DNA of 8,273 nt from Conexibacter sp. GTDB taxonomy: Bacteria; Actinomycetota; Thermoleophilia; Solirubrobacterales; Solirubrobacteraceae. Position numbers and translations under genes: made by a program. The stretch covers positions 1-8,273 of the forward strand of contig JAOPZP010000589.1 of assembly GCA_025964055.1 (NCBI GenBank), given 5' to 3'. Of the stretch, positions 1 to 7,600 are shown in pieces. How positions within the stretch are numbered: the first letter of the stretch is position 1; the number at the start of each line of letters is the position of its first letter. The notes beneath the pieces were generated by a model, which was given only the letters and a program-made list of their open reading frames with translations, was not told where the DNA came from and searched no databases.

Positions 1-1763
1 CCGCCCAGCGCGATGTAGAAGTCGTCGGCCTTGCGGAAGCCCATCTCGCGGATGACGTCGGCCAGCAGCGGCGAGCTGACGATCTTCTGCGGCGGCAGGC
101 CCTGCTTCTTGAGGTGCTCCTGCAGCAGCTCGCGACCGGTGTGCTCGGTGTCGTCGCGCGACTCGGCCTTGAAGAACTGCTTGATCTTGTTGCGGGCGCG
201 GGTCGTCTTGACCAGCGCGAGCCAGTCGCGCGACGGTCCCCTGTCGCGCTTGGAGGTCAGGATCTCGACGATGTCGCCGGAGGCCAGCTGGTAGTTCAGC
301 GGCACGATCTTGCCGTTGACCTTGGCCCCGACGCAGCGGTGGCCGACCTCGGTGTGGACCTCGTAGGCGAAGTCCAGCGGCGTCGCGCCGGACTGCATCG
401 ACTTCACCTCGCCCTTCGGGGTGAAGACGAAGACCTCCTCGTCGAACAGGTCGACGCGGAGCGTCTCCATGAACTCCTTGGGGTCATGGAGCTCCTGCTG
501 CCAGTCGAGCATCGACCGCAGCCACTTGAGCTTGTCGTCGGTCCCCGGGCCGCCCTCGGCGCCCTTCTTCTTGGGGTCCTGCTTGTACATCCAGTGCGCG
601 GCCACGCCGAACTCGGCCATGTCGTGCATGTCGCGCGTGCGGATCTGGATCTCCAGCGGCAGCCCCTCCGGCCCGATGACCGTCGTGTGCAGCGACTGGT
701 ACATGTTGAACTTCGGCATCGCGACGAAGTCCTTGAAGCGGCCGGGCAGCGGCTTCCACAGCGAGTGGATGACCCCGACGGCGCCGTAGCAGTCCTTCAC
801 CGAGTCGACGACCACGCGCATGGCGGTCAAGTCGTAGATCTCGTTGAACTCGCGGCCCTTCTTGGTCATCTTGGAGTAGATGGAGTAGAAGTGCTTGGCG
901 CGCCCGGAGATGCGCGCCGCGATGCCCAGGGCCTCGAGCTCGCGCGACAGCTCGTCGCCGGCGCCCTTGACGTAGTCCTCGCGCTCCTCCCGCTGCTGGT
1001 TGACCAGGCCCTTGATCTCCTGGTACTTGCGCGGGTGCAGCGCCGCGAACGCCAGATCCTCGAGCTCCCACTTGATCGCGTGGATGCCGAGCCGGTGGGC
1101 GATCGGCGCGTAGATCTCGAGGGTCTCCTTGGCCTTCTCGATCTGCTTCTGCTTGGGCATCGCGTCGATCGTCCGCATGTTGTGCAGGCGGTCGGCGAGC
1201 TTGATCAGGATGACCCGGATGTCGGAGGCCATCGCGACCATCATCTTGCGGTAGTTCTCGGCCTGCGCCTCGTCGCGCGAGGTGAAGGTGATCCCGGTGA
1301 GCTTGGTCACGCCGTCGACCAGCGCGGAGACCTCCTCGCCGAAGAGCTCCTGCACCTCCTCCAGCGACGCCGAGGTGTCCTCGACGGTGTCGTGCAGGAG
1401 CGCGGCCACCAGCGTCTCGGTGTCCAGGCGCATGCCGGCGCAGATCTTGGCCACGGCGGCCGGGTGGACGATGAAGTCCTCGCCCGACTTGCGCCGCTGG
1501 TCGGCGTGGTGCTCGCACGCGAAGACGAACGCCTCCTCGACCCGTCCGCGGTCGATCGGGAGCGCCGCCTCGTCGGCGTGCTCCTCGACGATGGCGAACA
1601 GGTCGCTGAGCAGCCGCCGCTCGTACGCGGTGAGCTCGGCGCGGTCGACCGCGCTCTGCGGCGGGTGGGTCACGAGGTCCACCGGGATGCGTTCGCCGTC
1701 GCCGGCGGGCACCCCGCCGGTCACGCCGCTCGTGAGCTCGTCGCGCTCGCGCTGGTCAGCCAT
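1..1763 (-). CDS. rel: Bifunctional (p)ppGpp synthetase/hydrolase Rel (RelA/SpoT family), C-terminus cut by window edge
   Basis: This cytoplasmic enzyme makes (p)ppGpp from ATP and GTP/GDP and also hydrolyses it, setting the stringent response. My translation gives 587 codons, with the C-terminal end beyond base 1. Domains seen in order: an HD hydrolase (about residues 75-230) with RRKSG at 90-94, the HD pair at H124-D125 (HDTVEDT) and KLADRLHNMRT at 188-198; a synthetase domain (about 275-395) with KHFYSIYSKM, YDLTAMRVVV and the run RFKDFVAMPK from 342; and a TGS domain (about 444-505) starting VFVFTPKG. Only the beginning of the helical region follows. RFKD at 342-345 is the RXKD signature of bifunctional Rel/SpoT enzymes, as opposed to EXDD of synthetase-only RelA, and the HD residues are intact, so both activities are expected. 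The ATG at 1763 has a good Shine-Dalgarno sequence and starts 43 nt inside the end of recJ. The stretch after the synthetase domain (397-407) is short and Lys/Gly-rich. The family call is secure; the unseen end should carry the ACT-type regulatory domain. Confidence 0.97.
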   Translation of the reverse strand, partial: MADQRERDELTSGVTGGVPAGDGERIPVDLVTHPPQSAVDRAELTAYERRLLSDLFAIVEEHADEAALPIDRGRVEEAFVFACEHHADQRRKSGEDFIVHPAAVAKICAGMRLDTETLVAALLHDTVEDTSASLEEVQELFGEEVSALVDGVTKLTGITFTSRDEAQAENYRKMMVAMASDIRVILIKLADRLHNMRTIDAMPKQKQIEKAKETLEIYAPIAHRLGIHAIKWELEDLAFAALHPRKYQEIKGLVNQQREEREDYVKGAGDELSRELEALGIAARISGRAKHFYSIYSKMTKKGREFNEIYDLTAMRVVVDSVKDCYGAVGVIHSLWKPLPGRFKDFVAMPKFNMYQSLHTTVIGPEGLPLEIQIRTRDMHDMAEFGVAAHWMYKQDPKKKGAEGGPGTDDKLKWLRSMLDWQQELHDPKEFMETLRVDLFDEEVFVFTPKGEVKSMQSGATPLDFAYEVHTEVGHRCVGAKVNGKIVPLNYQLASGDIVEILTSKRDRGPSRDWLALVKTTRARNKIKQFFKAESRDDTEHTGRELLQEHLKKQGLPPQKIVSSPLLADVIREMGFRKADDFYIALG

Positions 1764-4237
1764 GCCAGTCCCTCCGCGTGGCGCTGCGCCGCGGCGCGGA
1801 AGGCCGGGGAGCGCTCGAGGTCGGTCGGGACCGACGGCGGGACGGTGACGTCGCCGCGGTCGTCGAGCTCGACCAGCCCGAGCTCGGTGAGGACCGCCAG
1901 GAGCCGGGCAGCAGGCGCCAGCGGGCGTCCGGCGAGCGCGGCGTCGAGCGTCCCACCGTCGCGCAGGGCGCGGTAGGCGGCCACGAGGCTGGGGCGCAAC
2001 GCGAGGTCTCGGTCCAGGACATCCCTCCCAAAGCGTAGCTCAGGGTCACCCCACGCCATATGGGCCAACTGGTCCGGGGCGCCGCCGAGCAGCAGCGCCT
2101 CGTGGTCGGGATGCAGCGGCGGGTCCATGGCGACGAGATGGGTGTAGGGATCGGCGAGCGCCGGGTCGCGCGCCAGCGCGTCCCAGCTGCACAGCGCGTA
2201 GCCGCCGAGCCGGCCGGTCAGCTGCCGCAGGCGGACGGTCGCGTCGGCGCAGACGACCAGCACCGGCTCGCCCGTGTAGACCAGCGCGGCGATCGTGCCG
2301 GCCAGGCCGGTGTTGCGGCGGTCGCGGACGGCGCGGCGCCCGGCGGCCTGCCCGCGGGCACGGGCGGGCAGCGACGTGAGCGTCGCCCCGGAGGCGATCG
2401 GCGGCGCACCGACCGCCGACACCGCGCGAACGCCGTCGTCGCCCCCGCCGACGCCCGCCAGCACGCGGGCCGGCGCGGCGCCGGCGAGCAACTCGTCGTG
2501 CCAGGCGGCGGTCCCGGGCGCGGGCTCGCCGACCAGCACCGGCGCCTCGGCGTCGGCGGCCAGCAGCCGGCGCAGGACCAGCCGCGGCTCGACCGCGCCC
2601 TGCCACTCGTTGAGCTCCAGCGTGAAGGTCGCGTTCAGGCGGCCCTCGGCGGCGCCCTCGGGCAGCGCGCCGAGGCCGAAGGCGACCGCGCGCGCCCGCA
2701 CGCCCCCCGCTTCGACGGTGAAGCGCACGTGCTTGCCGTCGCTCATCGGATGCGGGTCGACCAGCCGCGCCGCGGGCACGAGCAGCGACACCGCCGGGTT
2801 GCCGATCCCGAACGGGGCCAGGCGGCCGAGCTCCTCGGCCAGGCGCTGGCCCAGCTCGTCGCCGGAGACCACGGCGTCGACGCGCTCCAACGGCACGAGG
2901 TCCTCGGGCGTCAGGACCGCCGCGGCGTGGGCGGCGAACGCCGCGCGGAAGGCCGGCAGCTCCGAGCGGCGGATCGTGCAGCCTGCGGCGGCGCGATGGC
3001 CGCCGTGGCGCAGGAGGTGGGCGGCGGAGGCGTCGAGGCCGCCGAGGAGGTCGAACGCCGGGATCGACCGGCCCGAGCCGGTGCCCTCGTCGGCGCCCTC
3101 GCGCAGCGCGACGAGCACGGTCGGCCGGTGCGTCCGCTCGGCGATCCGCGACGCGACGATCCCGATGACGCCCTGGTGCCAGCCGTCGGCCCACAGCACG
3201 TAGGCCGGCTGATCGCCGAGCTCGGCGACCTGCGCCTCGGCCTCGAAGAGGATGCGCTGCTCGACGAAGCGCCGGTCGGCGTTGGCCCGGTCGAGCTCCT
3301 GGGCGATCTCGTCGGCGCGCGCCTCGTCGTGGGTCAGCAGCAGCTCCAGCGCCGCGTCGGCGCGGTGCAGGCGCCCCGCGGCGTTCAGGCGCGGGGCGAG
3401 CCCGAAGCCGAGCGCGCGGGCGTCGACCCGCGTCGGGTCCACCCGCGCGACGCGCATCAGCGCGCGCAGGCCGACCTTCTCCGTGCGCCCCATGGCCTGC
3501 AGGCCCGAGCGCACCAGCCGGCGGTTCTCGCCCTTCAGCGGCACGCAGTCCGCGACGGTGGCCAGCGCGACGAGGTCGAGGTCGGCCAGCGCGATCGCCG
3601 CGTCGTGCCCGGCGGCCTCCAGCAGCGCGCCGGCCACCTTGTGCGCGACGCCGCCGGCGCAGAGGTCGGGGCACGGGTAGCCGCAGACGGCCGGGTGCAC
3701 GATCGGCGCGGCGGGCAGCGACCCGTCGGCGCGCGGGCTGTGGTGGTCGGTGACGACGACGTCGAGGCCCAGCGACGTCGCGAGCGCGACCTCGTCGACC
3801 GACGTGATCCCGCAGTCGGCGGTGACCAGCAGGCGGGTGCCGCGGGCGGCGAGCTTCTCCACGGTCGCCGCCGACAGGCCGTAGCCGTCCTCGCTGCGCG
3901 ACGGCAGGTACCAGTCGACGTCGGCGCCCACCGCGCGCAGCGTGCGCACGAGGATCGCGGTCGACACCACGCCGTCGACGTCGTAGTCGCCGTGCACGGT
4001 GATCCGGGTGCCGGCCGTCGCGTGGCGCAGCAGCACGCCGATCGCCACGTCGAGGTCGCGGAAGGCCGAGGCCGGATGCTCGTCGTCGGCGGCCAGCCAG
4101 GCACGGGCCTCGTCGACGTCGCCGATCCCGCGGCGCACGAGCACCTGGGCGACCGGGAAGCTCGTCGCGAGGTCGCGCGCGAGCGCCAGCGCGCGGGCGC
4201 TGTCGCACGGCGGGACGTCGAGACGCGGCGTGAGCAC
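1721..4237 (-). CDS. recJ: Single-stranded-DNA-specific 5'-3' exonuclease RecJ with long C-terminal extension
   Basis: RecJ degrades single-stranded DNA 5' to 3' in recombination, mismatch and base-excision repair, using Mn/Mg held by DHH-family motifs. With the chosen start it is 838 aa. Visible motifs: HGDYDVDG at 82-89, TADCG at 139-143, TDHH at 163-166, ATVADCVPL at 226-234, APRLNAAGRL at 281-290 and the DHHA1 motif GGHRAAAG at 412-419. PFGIGNP (475-481) then leads into the OB-fold region, with LNEWQG near 542-547. All key Asp and His residues are present, so it should be active. E. coli RecJ is about 577 aa; here roughly 270 residues (565-838) follow the OB fold, as in the longer Firmicutes-type RecJ proteins. 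The start is the GTG at 4237 (MLTPRLDVPPCD), chosen because recognisable RecJ sequence begins there; the frame is open far upstream, but that sequence is low-complexity and overlaps other genes. No good Shine-Dalgarno sequence precedes it, so the exact start is uncertain. The stop lies 43 nt inside rel. Confidence 0.95.
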   Translation of the reverse strand: MLTPRLDVPPCDSARALALARDLATSFPVAQVLVRRGIGDVDEARAWLAADDEHPASAFRDLDVAIGVLLRHATAGTRITVHGDYDVDGVVSTAILVRTLRAVGADVDWYLPSRSEDGYGLSAATVEKLAARGTRLLVTADCGITSVDEVALATSLGLDVVVTDHHSPRADGSLPAAPIVHPAVCGYPCPDLCAGGVAHKVAGALLEAAGHDAAIALADLDLVALATVADCVPLKGENRRLVRSGLQAMGRTEKVGLRALMRVARVDPTRVDARALGFGLAPRLNAAGRLHRADAALELLLTHDEARADEIAQELDRANADRRFVEQRILFEAEAQVAELGDQPAYVLWADGWHQGVIGIVASRIAERTHRPTVLVALREGADEGTGSGRSIPAFDLLGGLDASAAHLLRHGGHRAAAGCTIRRSELPAFRAAFAAHAAAVLTPEDLVPLERVDAVVSGDELGQRLAEELGRLAPFGIGNPAVSLLVPAARLVDPHPMSDGKHVRFTVEAGGVRARAVAFGLGALPEGAAEGRLNATFTLELNEWQGAVEPRLVLRRLLAADAEAPVLVGEPAPGTAAWHDELLAGAAPARVLAGVGGGDDGVRAVSAVGAPPIASGATLTSLPARARGQAAGRRAVRDRRNTGLAGTIAALVYTGEPVLVVCADATVRLRQLTGRLGGYALCSWDALARDPALADPYTHLVAMDPPLHPDHEALLLGGAPDQLAHMAWGDPELRFGRDVLDRDLALRPSLVAAYRALRDGGTLDAALAGRPLAPAARLLAVLTELGLVELDDRGDVTVPPSVPTDLERSPAFRAAAQRHAEGLAWLTSASATSSRAA
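1770..1775 (-). promoter_or_regulatory. Ribosome binding site of rel, inside the recJ coding end
   Basis: Read on the minus strand, GGAGGG lies just upstream of the ATG at 1763, with about 7 nt between GGAGG and the start. It fixes the rel start and lies within the last codons of recJ, so rel is probably translated both by re-initiation after recJ and independently. Confidence 0.75.
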
Positions 4238-4278
4238 CGCCCCACAGTGGCAGCGCGACCCGACGGAACGGTGGAGCC

Positions 4279-4314
4279 TTCCCGCAACGTGCAGGGAACG
4301 GCGCCCACCGGTGG
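4279..4314 (-). repeat. Small inverted repeats in the 101-nt leader before recJ
   Basis: The gap between the small membrane protein gene and recJ contains a perfect 10-bp palindrome (CCACCGGTGG, 4305-4314) and a 5-bp stem with a 10-nt loop (TTCCC/GGGAA, 4279-4298). Neither is followed by a T-run on the minus strand, so a classical intrinsic terminator is not supported. They could affect mRNA processing or recJ translation, or be chance in GC-rich DNA. Confidence 0.25.
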
Positions 4315-4338
4315 CCCCATGGACGCCGTCGTGCGGCG

Positions 4339-4611
4339 CTAGAGCTCGAGCGCCGGGACGCCGCGCCGCACGCCCTCGAAGTACACGAGGACCATCCCGA
4401 TGATCGCGCCGGGAGCGGCCTCGATCGCCTGGAAGATGTGCGTGTCGTGCTGGCCGGGGATGGTGAAGCCGTTGACCAGCAGGCCGAAGATGGCCGCCCC
4501 GAAGAGCGCCCCGAGGAACGCCCCGACGATCCCGCCCCAGAACCGGTCCGGGATCCAGATGGCGAAGTGCCAGAGGGCGATGCCCATCATGATCCACGCG
4601 AACATGGCCAT
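4339..4611 (-). CDS. Small glycine-rich integral membrane protein, GlsB/YeaQ/YmgE-like
   Basis: This 90-aa protein is almost entirely hydrophobic. Likely membrane segments are residues 4-20 (WIMMGIALWHFAIWI core), 24-49 (glycine-rich, with small residues every 3-4 positions, as in GGIVGAFLGALFGAAIFG) and 65-80 (PGAIIGMVLVYFEG). A short loop with Gln, His and Asp joins the last two, and the tail VRRGVPALEL looks cytosolic. The length, the opening W-I-x-x-G and the closely packed glycine helix resemble the GlsB/YeaQ/YmgE (transglycosylase-associated) membrane family, whose biochemical role is not established; I infer only a distant relationship. The ATG at 4611 shares its A with the secDF TGA (TGATG) and has a GGGAGG site 8 nt upstream, so translation is coupled to secDF. 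A second ATG at 4605 is a poorer start. In Bacillus a small membrane protein gene also lies, from memory, between secDF and recJ. It could alternatively be an unrelated lineage-specific membrane protein. Confidence 0.8.
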   Translation of the reverse strand: MAMFAWIMMGIALWHFAIWIPDRFWGGIVGAFLGALFGAAIFGLLVNGFTIPGQHDTHIFQAIEAAPGAIIGMVLVYFEGVRRGVPALEL

Positions 4612-7541
4612 CAGCGCGGCCTCCCGTGACGCTTGTTGCGCGGGCGCTTGGGCTTCTTGTCGCCCTTGTCCTTGAGCACCAGGTCCTCCGGCGCGGCATC
4701 CGCGTTGGGGTCGGGTTCGGGCTGCTTGGGCTTCGGCTCGGGCGCGCGGTCCTTCTCACGGACCTTCGACGCCACCGAGGACGGCGCCGTCTCGTGGGCG
4801 ATGTCGGCGACGAGGTCGTCGAACTCGCGCTTGGAGACGCCGCGCTCGGGATCCTCGGGCGACGTGATGCGCCGCGACGGGCGCTGCGGGCCCTTGGGGT
4901 CGACCGTGACGGCGTGGCCGGCCGTCGCGTACGCCGGCACCGAGCCACCGCTCTCCTGGGCGATGCGGACGCGCCGGCGGCGGTAGACCTCCTCGCGCTC
5001 CTTCCAGTGCGCGAGCACCGGCGAGGCGATGAAGACCGACGAGTAGGCACCCGAGACGACGCCGATGAGCAGCGCGAACGCGAAGTCCTTGAGCGTGGCA
5101 CCGCCGAAGAACAGCAGCGCGAGGATCGGGAGCAGGGTGCAGAACGAGGTCGCCAGCGACCGCGTCAGCACCTCGCTCATCGAGCGGTTGACGATCTGCG
5201 TGAACGCCGCGCGCGGCATGCGCGGGATGTTCTCCCGGATGCGGTCGAAGACGATGATGGTGTCGTACAGCGAGTAACCGAGGATGGTCAGCAGCGCCGC
5301 GACCGTCGACGTCGTCACCTCCCGGCCGGTGAGGGAGTACACGCCGGCGGTGATCAGCAGGTCGTGCATCAGCGCGATCAGCACCGGCACGGCGAACTTC
5401 CACTCGAACCGCAGCGCGATGTAGAGGCTGATGACCAGCAGCGACGCGATGATCGCCTTGATCGCCGAGGACGCGACCGTCTTGCCGAACGTCGGCCCGA
5501 TCGAGTCGGCCTGGTAGGCGCGCGTCGCCCCGAACTTCGACGTCAGGACGTTCTGGACCGTGGAGGCCTTCTTGCCGGTCTCGCTGAGCGAGATCTGCAG
5601 GCCGTTGGCGCCGAGCGACTTGTCGCCCTTGACCTTTTGGACGGATGGGTTGTTGAAGCCGGCCGAGCGCAGGGCGTCGCCGACCTGGCGCTCGCTCGGT
5701 GTCTGCTGCACGAAGGCGACCTTCGCGCGGGTGCCCGACTCGAAGTCGATGCCGAAGTTGATGCCCTTGCCGCCGATGGCCAGCGCGCCGATCAGCAGGA
5801 TCACGCCGGAGATCGAGAAGAACCACTTCGACGCCCCCATGAAGTCCTGGGTCCAGCGCCGCTTGCGCTCGCCCGCGCCGAGCGCCGCCGGGTGCGTGAT
5901 CCAGCGCGAGCGCTGCATCGTGTGGAGCACCGCCTGGGTGGCGAGGACGGCGGTGAACAGCGAGGTCAGCGTGCCGATGCCCAGGGTGAAGGCGAAGCCC
6001 TTGACGCCGGCGGTCGCGAGCACGAACAGGATGAACGCGACCATGAAGGTCACGACGTTCGCGTCGATGATCGCCGCGATCCCCTTCTTGTAGCCCTGCG
6101 CGATGCCCGCGGGCACGGATCGGCCCGCGCGGATCTCCTCCTTCACGCGTTCGAAGATCACGATGTTCGCGTCTGCGGCCACGCCGATGGTGAGGATCAG
6201 CCCCGCGATGCCCGGCAGGGTCATCGTGATCGGGATGAGCTTGATCAGCGCGAAGAAGTAGATCGCGTAGACGAACAGCGCCAGGACCGCGATGACGCCG
6301 AGGATGCGGTAGAAGGCGAGCAGGAAGAGCGCGACGATCGCGAAGCCGACGATGCCCGCGATCAGGCCCTGGTGCAGCGCCTGCTGGCCGAGCGTCGCCG
6401 AGACCTGCGACTGGGAGATGAGCTCGAGCTTGATCGGCAGGGCGCCGGTCTTGATCAGGTTGGCCAGCCGCTGGGCCGACTTGATCGTGAAGCCGCCGGA
6501 GATCTCCGAGCCGTTGGCGCCGTCGATGCCGTCCGGGTTCTGGCGCGGATCGATGTACGGGACCGAGATCAGCTTGTTGTCGAGGACGATCGCGAAGTGG
6601 TTGGCGACCGTCCGCGCGTCGATGCCCGGCAGCAGCTGGTCGGAGCCGCGCTGCGCGATGACGCGCGTGACCGCGGCCCACTTCTTGCGACCGGCGCTGG
6701 TGAAGTCGAAGGTGACGTTCGGCTGGCCGGTGCCGCCGGCGCCGCTGTCGGTGTTCTGCTCGGGGTTCTTGATGTCGGTGCCGAGCAGCGCCGGGTCGTC
6801 CTTGAGGATGTAATAGGCGTCGCTGGCGGAGGCCTGGGCGGCCTTGTTGCTGTCGTCGGCCTCGGCGCGGACGATGATGTAGCCGCGCGGGACCGTGACG
6901 AAGCGCGTGGGCTTCTTGCCCTCGGTCTGGCAGGCCGCGCGCGTGTCGGCGACGGTCTCCTGCGGACCGCACAGGACCGTCTTGGCCTTGTCGTCGACGC
7001 CGTAGACCAGGCCGTTGGTCGTGTCGTTGGGCTCGTTGGTCGGCGGGAACTTCGAGGCGCGCGTGACCGCCTCGTAGTAGGTCTGCGTGCCGCTGCCGGG
7101 CTGGCCGGCGCCCTGGCCGCCGGTGACCGCCGCGTCGAGCGGATGCGACTTGCCGTCCGGCCCGAGGACGCTCTTCTCCCAGTCGTAGAAGAGCAGCTGC
7201 GCCGTGGTGCCGACCTGCTGCTGGGCCTGGTCGGCGTTCTTGACGTCCGGGAGCGAGACGTCGATCTGGTCGCTGCCCGACCGCTGGATCTCGGGCTCCG
7301 CGACGCCGAGGTTGTCGACGCGCTGCCGCATGATGTCCATCGTGCGGTTGATCGAGTCCGACGTGACCTTGGAGAAGCGCGTCGGCTTCGCCTGGTAGAC
7401 GAGCGACACCCCGCCCTTGAGGTCCAGCCCCTGACGCGTCTGCTTGGACAGCGGCGATCCCGGGATGATGACCGCCAGGGAGGCGACCAGCAGCACCCCG
7501 ACGAGGCTGAGGATGATGAGATTTCGGCGGCGATCGGTCAT
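4611..7541 (-). CDS. secDF: Protein translocase subunit SecDF (SecD and SecF fused in one polypeptide)
   Basis: SecD and SecF form the inner-membrane complex that uses the proton gradient to help pull preproteins out of SecYEG. Here they are one 976-aa chain. The SecD part (1 to about 545) has a first membrane helix at 8-26, GLDLKGG at 38-44, an extracytoplasmic domain to about 385 with DNLGVAEPEI (76-85), FAIVLDNKLISVP (316-328) and ISGGFT (347-352), then five helices; GVAADANIVIFERVKEE (453-469) carries the conserved Asp457. The SecF part (about 570-850) has its first helix at 573-590, FGIDFESGT (596-603), then five helices including GYSLYDTIIVFDRIREN (755-771). Twelve helices in all, as expected. 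Residues 125-275 are longer and more Gly/Asp/Gln-rich than in compact SecD proteins. After 850 comes a charged cytosolic tail of about 125 residues ending in a Lys/Arg/Pro-rich stretch. The ATG at 7541 precedes MTDRRRNLIILSLVG, a normal SecD N-terminus, but no strong Shine-Dalgarno sequence is visible. The gene sits 48 nt after the zinc-ribbon/PAS gene; no yajC is seen. Confidence 0.97.
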   Translation of the reverse strand: MTDRRRNLIILSLVGVLLVASLAVIIPGSPLSKQTRQGLDLKGGVSLVYQAKPTRFSKVTSDSINRTMDIMRQRVDNLGVAEPEIQRSGSDQIDVSLPDVKNADQAQQQVGTTAQLLFYDWEKSVLGPDGKSHPLDAAVTGGQGAGQPGSGTQTYYEAVTRASKFPPTNEPNDTTNGLVYGVDDKAKTVLCGPQETVADTRAACQTEGKKPTRFVTVPRGYIIVRAEADDSNKAAQASASDAYYILKDDPALLGTDIKNPEQNTDSGAGGTGQPNVTFDFTSAGRKKWAAVTRVIAQRGSDQLLPGIDARTVANHFAIVLDNKLISVPYIDPRQNPDGIDGANGSEISGGFTIKSAQRLANLIKTGALPIKLELISQSQVSATLGQQALHQGLIAGIVGFAIVALFLLAFYRILGVIAVLALFVYAIYFFALIKLIPITMTLPGIAGLILTIGVAADANIVIFERVKEEIRAGRSVPAGIAQGYKKGIAAIIDANVVTFMVAFILFVLATAGVKGFAFTLGIGTLTSLFTAVLATQAVLHTMQRSRWITHPAALGAGERKRRWTQDFMGASKWFFSISGVILLIGALAIGGKGINFGIDFESGTRAKVAFVQQTPSERQVGDALRSAGFNNPSVQKVKGDKSLGANGLQISLSETGKKASTVQNVLTSKFGATRAYQADSIGPTFGKTVASSAIKAIIASLLVISLYIALRFEWKFAVPVLIALMHDLLITAGVYSLTGREVTTSTVAALLTILGYSLYDTIIVFDRIRENIPRMPRAAFTQIVNRSMSEVLTRSLATSFCTLLPILALLFFGGATLKDFAFALLIGVVSGAYSSVFIASPVLAHWKEREEVYRRRRVRIAQESGGSVPAYATAGHAVTVDPKGPQRPSRRITSPEDPERGVSKREFDDLVADIAHETAPSSVASKVREKDRAPEPKPKQPEPDPNADAAPEDLVLKDKGDKKPKRPRNKRHGRPR
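4620..4625 (-). promoter_or_regulatory. Ribosome binding site of the small membrane protein gene, inside the secDF end
   Basis: GGGAGG on the minus strand lies 8 nt before the ATG at 4611, within the last codons of secDF. It selects the first of two nearby ATGs and supports the TGATG stop/start coupling. Confidence 0.7.
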
Positions 7542-7585
7542 GCGGGCGTCGGCAGGGTAACGGCTCGGGACAGGGGCGACGTGAA

Positions 7586-7600
7586 CGGACTACTTGTCCG
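7586..7600 (-). repeat. Small stem-loop spanning the stop codon of the zinc-ribbon/PAS gene
   Basis: CGGAC and GTCCG pair perfectly around a 5-nt loop, and the TAG stop lies across the loop and the second arm. No T-run follows, so it is not a typical terminator. It may mark an mRNA processing or attenuation point between this gene and secDF, or be chance. Confidence 0.25.

Noticed and set aside
4279..4314. Intrinsic terminator between the small membrane protein gene and recJ
   Set aside because: The stems are short (5 bp) or a plain palindrome without a loop, and no T-run follows on the minus strand.
4238..5101. N-terminal extension of RecJ up to 5101
   Set aside because: The frame stays open, but the added sequence is Ser/Arg/Thr-rich and runs through the small membrane protein and the secDF end, both of which have strong evidence in other frames.
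5551..5890. Possible frameshift or split site between the SecD and SecF halves
   Set aside because: The minus-strand frame is continuous through the linker (about residues 545-570), with normal sequence on both sides, so a true fusion is the simpler reading.
2046..6972. Long out-of-frame minus-strand open frames (2046-4208, 4756-6972)
   Set aside because: They overlap recJ and secDF in another frame and give Arg/Ala/Gly-rich sequence with no recognisable motif.
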